DNA of 11,703 bases from an uncultured Desulfobulbaceae bacterium (GTDB lineage: Bacteria; Desulfobacterota; Desulfobulbia; Desulfobulbales; Desulfobulbaceae). The first letter of the stretch is position 1. Each line of letters opens with the position of its first letter. This document shows, piece by piece, positions 5,870-11,703 of the stretch. The position numbers and the translations under genes were made by a program. The DNA lies in NCBI GenBank assembly GCA_945787305.1, contig CALZIH010000132.1:1-11703 (forward strand), read 5' to 3'. The notes under the pieces were generated by a model. The model saw only the letters and a program-made list of their open reading frames with translations. It ran no database searches and was not told where the DNA came from.

Positions 5870-8594
5870 AAGGCCATCCATCTCCCCAATCTGGTTTCTA
5901 CCCTTTCTCGCCCTCTGCATCGGCGGCTGGCTCCTCTATACAAGTTATAAGCAGGCGGGAGTAGATATCATCATTCATTTTGACTCCGCCGTTGGCATCA
6001 CACCCGGCAAGACAAAGGTTATTTATAAAGGTATCCCGGTGGGGACTGTAGAAGATGTTGAAGTGGATAGAGACCTCCAGGGGGTCAACCTGCAGGTCGA
6101 GATGGACAAAAAGGCCGAAAACGGCTTAGTGGAAGACACAAAGTTCTGGATTGTTCGCCCCGAGGTATCAGCCGGTCGGATCAGCGGCCTGGACACCCTG
6201 CTAAGCGGCTCTTACATTGCGGTTACAAAAGGAAAATCATCCAAACGGTCCCGAACCTTTACCGGATTAAAATCACCACCGCCGGTGGACGCCGATACCC
6301 CCGGCCTCCATCTCACCCTAAAGACACCAACACTCTACTCCCTGCAGCGCGGCTCCAACGTCTACAGTAAAAATCTACATATCGGCCAGGTAGAAGATTA
6401 TACGCTTGAAGAGGACGGCACCATCACCCTGCAGCTTTTTATTCAACCGGAGTTCAGCCATCTGGTTCGTAAAGATTCCAGGTTCTGGAACGCATCCGGT
6501 CTGTCCGTTACCGGCGACCTGCAGACCGGAATGACCGTGAACGTGGAATCCCTTGCCTCATTAATCTATGGCGGAATTACTTGCGCCACGCCGCCACACA
6601 TAAAAGACAGTCCACCAGCAATATCCGGACAGAACTATCCTCTGTTCAAAGATTTTGAAGATGCCGAATACGGTATTCCCATGCAACTACAGCTGGCATC
6701 AGGGGACGGCATCGTTGCCGGCAAGACCAAAGTTCTGTTCCGTGGCCTCAAAGCCGGTGTAGTCAAGGATCTTGATATCAATGGTGATACCTTTCACACC
6801 GTCACGGCTTCCATTCTCCTGGATCCAAGAGCGGAGGTCATTCTTCGCCAGAATACCCGTTTCTGGGTTATCCGCCCCCAGGTCTCCATCGAAGGTATCA
6901 AAAATCTCGCAACCCTGATCACCGGTGCCTACATCACCTTTCAGCCCGGTGGCGGACCATTCCAGGATCAATTTGTGGTCGAGACAACTCCCATGCCGAT
7001 ACCTATCCTCCGTCCGGGAACTCACTTCGTGCTCGAAGCTGAAGACAGCGGCTCTCTGAAGATTGGCACCCCGGTCCTGCATCGAAAAATTTCCGTCGGC
7101 GAGATCACCGACATCACACTGACTGAAGACGGTCAAGGGGTACGCACCAGAATCCTTGTCTATGAACCCTTTGACCACCTGGTACAGAACAACTCTGTTT
7201 TCTGGAATGTCAGCGGTCTACAGGTCAATGCGAGCCTATCGGATATCAAAGTCAACCTCTCCTCCATGCGCACCATGCTGGCCGGCGGCATCACCTTTAG
7301 CAACCCTCCACCCGATAAGAGCGAGGCATCAATCGAAGCGGATGCTGAAACAATGTTTACCCTCTACGAAGGATATCATGAAGCGCTGGAACACGAAACC
7401 AGCCTGCAGCCCAGTGGCCTTGCCCTGCAGGTGCTAAGCAATAATCCGGCAGAGGTGCGCATCGGCTCCCCGGTTCTCTTCAATAATATTAAGGTTGGTG
7501 AAACCATGGGACTGTCGCTTTCCAAAAAGGGGAAGCAGGTTCGGATCGACCTCCTCATATTGGACGAATTTCGCCACCTGGTCAATGGCTCCTCCAGGTT
7601 TTTCAGTCTGTCGGGCATCAAGGCTGAGGCCAATCTGCAAGGCCTTACCGTTGAAACCGGCCCCCTGGAAGCCATCATCGGCGGTGGCATTGCCTTTATT
7701 ACCCCTACGGTAAAGGAAAAATTCGACACAGATAAGCCTTTACTGCTGTATCCCAACCAGGAAGCAGCACGAAATGCCGACAACCTGCACTTGAGGCTCT
7801 ACCTGCACAATGCCAAAGGGATCAGTAAACAGACAAAAATTCGCTACCAGGGTATTGAAATCGGCCATATTACCGCACTACACTTTGACGAAAACCTCGA
7901 CCAGGTGATCGCCAGAGCCGTGGTTATGCAAAAGGCACGGAAACTGTTCCGCCGGGACTCAATCCTCTACCTGGTCGGCCCGCAGATCGGACTCACCGGG
8001 GTCCGCAACCTCGATACTGTGCTCAGCGGGGCCTACATTACCCTGCGGCCGGGGACAGGTGAAGCGACTGACCAATTCACCGTCCTTCCCCAGGCTCCAG
8101 GTAGGAATGCAACCTATGCCGGGTTAAACATTACTCTTGAGAGCGAATCTCTAAGTTCCCTCAATCCCGGCAGCCCCATCTATTATCGTCAGATTCCGGT
8201 GGGCCTGATCACCGGCTATCAACTCTCTCCCACTGGCCAGCAAGTCTGGTTGGATGCCAATATCCAGCCCGAATACCAATACCTTGTCCACAGCGGGACA
8301 AAATTCTGGAATGCAAGCGGGATAGAAGTCAGCGGCGGAGTGCTAAGCGGCATGACCGTCAACACTGAATCCGTGGAAGCTCTTATACGGGGTGGAGTCG
8401 CTTTCGCCACCCCTGAAGGGGAGGCGATGGGAAAACCGGCGCAAAACGGAGAACATTTTGTCTTGGCCAAAAAATCAGAGACGGGGTGGAAAGAATGGTC
8501 TCCAGAACTCCCTGGAACAGACGACATGATGAAAGAGGCAGAAGAGCCTAGCGAAAGACTAATAGAAAGCGATAAGGAACCGGCGGCAAAATAG
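5847..8594 (+). CDS. letB: LetB/PqiB-family protein with seven MCE domains
   Basis: This is a periplasm-spanning lipid-transport tunnel subunit, anchored in the inner membrane by one N-terminal helix (~13-32). I count seven tandem MCE domains in 915 residues: about 38-128, 152-250, 275-378, 391-488, 523-620, 646-746 and 758-855. Each ends in a similar hydrophobic segment, for example LDTLLSGSYI, LATLITGAYI and VEALIRGGVA, expected to line the central pore. E. coli LetB (YebT, 879 aa) has seven such domains and PqiB (546 aa) has three, so this is LetB-like. Domains 1 and 3 share FW.(V/I)RP.VS, and domain 6 has a diverged version. Domains 2, 4 and 7 share FWN.SG; domain 5 has FFSLSG. A charged tail (about 880-915) follows the last domain. 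ATG 5847 was chosen because the longer open frame only overlaps letA in another frame. GGAAA at 5836-5840 is a weak ribosome site, so translation is probably coupled to letA. No pqiC-like gene follows. Confidence 0.92.
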   Translation: MQQPVLNKRPSISPIWFLPFLALCIGGWLLYTSYKQAGVDIIIHFDSAVGITPGKTKVIYKGIPVGTVEDVEVDRDLQGVNLQVEMDKKAENGLVEDTKFWIVRPEVSAGRISGLDTLLSGSYIAVTKGKSSKRSRTFTGLKSPPPVDADTPGLHLTLKTPTLYSLQRGSNVYSKNLHIGQVEDYTLEEDGTITLQLFIQPEFSHLVRKDSRFWNASGLSVTGDLQTGMTVNVESLASLIYGGITCATPPHIKDSPPAISGQNYPLFKDFEDAEYGIPMQLQLASGDGIVAGKTKVLFRGLKAGVVKDLDINGDTFHTVTASILLDPRAEVILRQNTRFWVIRPQVSIEGIKNLATLITGAYITFQPGGGPFQDQFVVETTPMPIPILRPGTHFVLEAEDSGSLKIGTPVLHRKISVGEITDITLTEDGQGVRTRILVYEPFDHLVQNNSVFWNVSGLQVNASLSDIKVNLSSMRTMLAGGITFSNPPPDKSEASIEADAETMFTLYEGYHEALEHETSLQPSGLALQVLSNNPAEVRIGSPVLFNNIKVGETMGLSLSKKGKQVRIDLLILDEFRHLVNGSSRFFSLSGIKAEANLQGLTVETGPLEAIIGGGIAFITPTVKEKFDTDKPLLLYPNQEAARNADNLHLRLYLHNAKGISKQTKIRYQGIEIGHITALHFDENLDQVIARAVVMQKARKLFRRDSILYLVGPQIGLTGVRNLDTVLSGAYITLRPGTGEATDQFTVLPQAPGRNATYAGLNITLESESLSSLNPGSPIYYRQIPVGLITGYQLSPTGQQVWLDANIQPEYQYLVHSGTKFWNASGIEVSGGVLSGMTVNTESVEALIRGGVAFATPEGEAMGKPAQNGEHFVLAKKSETGWKEWSPELPGTDDMMKEAEEPSERLIESDKEPAAK

Positions 8595-8604
8595 AATTAC
8601 CTGT

Positions 8605-8640
8605 CCCGAACACCTTGTTGCGCAACGAATTCGGGCTCCC
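8605..8640. repeat. Nested inverted repeats after letB
   Basis: CCCGAA (8605-8610) pairs with TTCGGG (8630-8635), enclosing the perfect palindrome GTTGCGCAAC (8617-8626). Next to them, CGGGCTCCCG (8632-8641) can fold as an alternative. There is no T-tract on either side, so it is not a standard intrinsic terminator. It may be a 3' end structure of the letAB transcript, an operator or a leader structure of the formate dehydrogenase mRNA. The rest of 8595-8796 shows no gene and no convincing promoter. Confidence 0.35.
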
Positions 8641-8796
8641 GGCAACCGTCCGAGTTCAAAGTCGCAGCAACAACCCTTGATTTTATTATGTTTTACTGTT
8701 AGGTGGAGAATCAGGCGAAGCGTGACGAATTACGGCAAACTTTATCAGGAAGACTATATAGTTGCATGTAGAGCAGCCATCACATCAAAAAAATAC

Positions 8797-8802
8797 AGGA
8801 GG
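8797..8802 (+). promoter_or_regulatory. Strong Shine-Dalgarno site fixing the formate dehydrogenase start
   Basis: AGGAGG lies 6 nt before ATG 8809, a near-ideal ribosome-binding site. It decides against the longer open frame that begins at 8677, whose first 44 codons resemble nothing known and would contain this site. Confidence 0.85.
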
Positions 8803-8808
8803 TATGAC

Positions 8809-11604
8809 ATGGCAACAAGAAAGCTCAGAATTCCTTCCACCGCCAGCACCCCTTCCGGCCACCAACGGCTGACCTTAAATCCACACCTTGCACGACGATC
8901 CTTCCTGAAACTCTCCGCCGCTTCCGCCGCGCTCGCAGGTGCTGCCCTCTCGACAAAAACGATACGCAAGTCCCATGCTGCAGACGGCAAGCAGGCGTAT
9001 CAGGACTCGCAAACCATCCGCACCGTGTGTTCCTATTGTGCAGTAGGCTGTGGTGTTGAGGCCGAAGTGCAGAATGGGGTGTGGATACGGCAGGAAGTAG
9101 CCCATGATCATCCGGTATCCCGAGGTGCTCATTGCTGCAAAGGTGCCGGTGCCATCGATATGGTGACCAGCGAAAAACGACTTAAAAATCCGATGAAACG
9201 GGTCGGCGGTAAATGGCAGAATATTTCCTGGGATCAGGCTTTTGAAGAAATCTGCAGCAAGCTGAAGACAATCAGAGAAACAAATGGACCGGATGCCCTG
9301 CACTTTAACGGCAGTGCCAAGGTGTCCAATGAAATGGCTTACCTGCAGAGAAAATTTGCCGCATTCTGGGGCTCCAACAACGTAGACCACCAGGCCCGCA
9401 TCTGACACTCCTCAACGGTGGCAGGTGTCGCCAATACCTGGGGTTACGGGGCAATGACAAACAGCCTCAACGATATACGACATGCAAAGAGCATGATTTT
9501 CATCGGCTCAAACGCGGCAGAGGCACATCCCATTGCCATGCAGCATATTCTCCATGCCAAAGAGGTCAACAATGCGCCGATGATTGTGGTTGACCCACGT
9601 TTCACAAAAACCGCCGCACGGGGCACAGATCATGTCCGGATACGTCCCGGCACAGATACCGCCTTCACCATGGGGCTTGTGCAGGCTGTCATTGCAAACA
9701 ACTGGCACGATAAGGAATTCATCCGCACCCGGGTATCGGGTTTTGAGGAAATGGCAGAGGTCGCCGGGCATTACACCCCTGAAATTGTAGAAGATATCAC
9801 CGGGGTTCCAGCTGCGGAAATTACTCGCATCGCCCAAATTCTGGCCATGAACAGGCCGACCAGTCTGACCTGGTGTGTCGGCGCAACCCAGCATGCCATC
9901 GGCAGCAGCAACACCAGGGCATTTTGCCTCCTCCAGCTCGCCCTTGGCAATATGGGCAAATCCGGCGGCGGCACCAACATTTTCCGGGGGCATGACAATG
10001 TGCAGGGCGCAACCGACATGGGGGTCCTGCCCGACAACCTCCCTGCTTACTATGGTTTATCCGATGGTGCCTGGAAACACTGGTGCAGGGTATGGGATGT
10101 GGACTATGACTGGATGGTTTCCCGGTTCCGTGAAAAAGAGTGGATGAATAAAAAGGGATTTACCTTATCCCGCTGGTATGAAGGTGTACTGCAGGAAGAT
10201 AAAATCGAACAGTATACACCGATCAAGGCACTCATCCAGTGGGGGTGCGGAGCAAACTCGAACACCCAGTTCCATAAGGTCAAAAAAGCATTTGAACAGC
10301 TCGAGCTGCTTGTGATTGTCGACCCTTTCCCCACCATGGCAGCGGCGGTGCACAACACCGACAACACCTACCTGCTTGCCGGAGCCAGCCAGTATGAAAC
10401 ATCGGGCAGCGTCACCTCGACATCACGCCAGATCCAGTGGCGCCACAAGGTGGTCGACCCGGTCGCCAATACCAGGGATGATTACCAGATAATGGAAGGG
10501 TTGGTGAACGGGCTTGGATTTGCAGATGAATTTTACAAGAATATCAAACAGGTCCCGGAAGACATTACCCTGGAACTGGGCAAGGGCTCGTTGACCATCG
10601 GCTACAATGGCCAGACGCCGGAGCGGATTAAGCGGCACATGGACAATTGGCATACCTTTGATATCGATTCAATGCAGGCCCGGGGCGGCCCCTGTGACGG
10701 CGAATATTACGGCATGCCATGGCCATGCTGGACAACCAAACATCCCGGCACACCAATCCTCTACGATATGTCCAAGCCTGTAATGGAAGGCGGGCTGCCG
10801 TTTAGAAACCGGTTTGGCCTTGAAAAGACCTATGACGCAAGCGGGCGCACGGAAAACCAACTGGCATCCGAAGGAATTTATAATCCCGGCAGTGAAGTCA
10901 AAGGCGGCTACCCGGAGTTTGCAAATATTGTCGAAGGGACCAACTGGAAGACCGACCTGTCGCTGAAAACCCATGAACACGCCCTATCGCGCGGCATGGC
11001 CCCTTTTGGCAATGCCAGGGCCCGTTGCGTGGTCTGGAATTTTCCAGATCAGGTCCCGATCCACCGGGAACCGCTCCATTCACCGCGGCCCGATCTCATT
11101 GAAAAGTATCCGTCCTATGCAGACAAGCCGGATCATTTCAGGGTGTACACGAGATATACCAGTGAACAGGATCCGGAACTGGTGAAGGATTTCCCCTATG
11201 TCCTGACAACCGGACGCCAGGTGGAACACATGGGGGCCGGTGCCGAGACCAGGAGCAACAAATACCTGGCGGAATTACAGCCTGAGATGTATGCGGAAAT
11301 CAACCCTGTGCTGGCCAACGACCTGGGGGTCAGACATGGCGGCATGGTCATTATCGAATCCCCTGAAGGCGGCAAGATCAAAGTCAAGGCAAAGGTTACC
11401 GAACGGGTTGACCGGAAAACGATCTTCCTGCCCTTTCATTTCGGCGGCATGTTCATGGGCGAGAATCTTTCAGACAATTATCCCGAGGGGCATGAGCCCT
11501 ATGTAATTGGGGAATCGGCCAATATCGTCGGCAACTACGGCTATGATATTGTAACCCAGATACAGGCTACAAAAGATGGGTTGTGCCGGGTAACGAAAGC
11601 CTGA
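8809..11604 (+). CDS. fdhA: Formate dehydrogenase catalytic subunit, selenocysteine, Tat-exported
   Basis: This molybdenum- or tungsten-bis-pterin enzyme oxidises formate to CO2 and passes electrons to an iron-sulfur partner, here on the periplasmic side. The gene is read through UGA 9403-9405 as selenocysteine 199, giving 931 residues; the stop is also UGA (11602-11604). In order: a Tat signal with RRSFLK (29-34) and a hydrophobic stretch; a [4Fe-4S] site with Cys74, Cys77, Cys81 and probably Cys109 (Cys110 is extra); conserved Lys111; the motif HQARI-Sec-HSSTV with His200 next to Sec; VDPRFTKTA (~259-267); FRGHDNVQGATDMG with Arg393, matching the catalytic Arg of E. coli FdhF; and a C-terminal pterin-dinucleotide-binding domain from about 797 (YVLTTGRQVEHMG). 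It is shorter than E. coli FdnG (1015 aa) and resembles epsilon/delta-proteobacterial FdhA. No iron-sulfur subunit follows within the 99 bases left. Annotation tools that treat UGA as stop will split it into two genes. Confidence 0.95.
9403..9432 (+). promoter_or_regulatory. Selenocysteine UGA codon and bacterial SECIS hairpin
   Basis: The in-frame UGA (9403-9405) is followed after 11 nt by GGUGGC-AGGU-GUCGCC (9417-9432), a 6 bp hairpin with two wobble pairs and an AGGU loop. In E. coli fdhF the SelB-binding hairpin sits at the same spacing and has a similar GCAGGUCUGC top. The flanking protein sequence (HQARI before, HSSTV after) is aligned with the Sec site of FdnG, so UGA is recoded rather than a nonsense mutation. 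The SelABCD machinery must be encoded elsewhere. Confidence 0.9.
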
Positions 11605-11652
11605 AACATAATGAGTTGACAATGGGGGGAGGTCTTTGCAGGATCTTTTTCA

Positions 11653-11671
11653 ACATTACAAAAAGTAATGT
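11653..11671. repeat. AT-rich inverted repeat after formate dehydrogenase
   Basis: ACATTAC and GTAATGT form a perfect 7 bp inverted repeat around AAAAA. It is too AT-rich and lacks a T-tract for a normal terminator, and it has the size of a dimeric repressor or activator operator. It lies 48 bp after the formate dehydrogenase stop and may control a gene beyond the window edge. A TTGACA at 11616-11621 lies upstream but has only a weak -10 (CAGGAT) at 17 bp spacing. No gene is seen in 11605-11703. Confidence 0.4.
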
Positions 11672-11703
11672 AAATTCCCTTCCCCTGTACACAACTTACG
11701 GGT

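Noticed and set aside
8632..8650. CCCGGCAACC resembling a conserved SAM-I riboswitch segment.
   Set aside because: The other conserved SAM-I helices and the purine-rich start of the motif are not found nearby.
8677..8808. Upstream extension of the formate dehydrogenase frame to a start at 8677.
   Set aside because: The extra 44 codons look non-coding and contain the strong AGGAGG site that serves ATG 8809.
9406..11604. Reading the UGA at 9403 as a true stop, with a separate second gene from GTG 9418.
   Set aside because: Sequence on both sides matches one continuous formate dehydrogenase, with a SECIS hairpin in the right place.
11622..11703. Short frame open to the right edge from ATG 11622, and a 10-codon frame from TTG 11636 after GGGGGAGG.
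   Set aside because: The first has no ribosome site and neither resembles a known protein; both are short enough to be chance.

Overview
The window reads as DNA of a Gram-negative, anaerobic, probably Desulfobacterota-like bacterium, with a short foreign-looking piece at its left end. The host guess is an inference. It rests on a Tat-exported selenocysteine formate dehydrogenase, a LetAB (PqiA/PqiB-type) envelope lipid-transport pair, and an RND pump with a lipoprotein adaptor.

Layout. (1) Positions 3 to about 211 (+) encode an internal fragment of an archaeal-type large-subunit ribosomal protein uL10 (L10/P0). It runs directly into a bacterial gene on the opposite strand, which looks like an assembly or amplification chimera, or else a real rearrangement. 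(2) Positions 210-2819 (-) hold an RND efflux unit: a membrane-fusion lipoprotein followed 9 bp later by the RND inner-membrane pump. The pump is cut off halfway (495 aa) by the junction. (3) Positions 3048-4419 (-) hold an MFS transporter split by a frameshift near 4020. (4) Positions 4565-8594 (+) hold a two-gene operon with a 23 bp overlap: a LetA/PqiA-family membrane protein and a LetB/PqiB-family protein in which I count seven MCE domains. (5) Positions 8809-11604 (+) hold a catalytic formate dehydrogenase subunit of 931 aa. It is read through an in-frame UGA at 9403-9405 (selenocysteine 199), followed by a recognisable bacterial SECIS hairpin. The last 99 bases hold no convincing gene but contain an AT-rich inverted repeat.

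How the genes work together. The RND/MFP pair and the MFS protein are exporters. LetAB would carry lipids between inner and outer membranes; no PqiC-like lipoprotein gene follows it. The formate dehydrogenase is a separate respiratory unit, whose iron-sulfur and membrane subunits would be expected beyond the right edge. The MFS and letA genes diverge from a 145 bp region with a candidate promoter on each strand. No RNA gene, CRISPR array or insertion sequence was seen. No clearly new system is present. The points most worth checking are the archaeal/bacterial junction, the MFS frameshift, the seven-MCE LetB and the unexplained inverted repeats.
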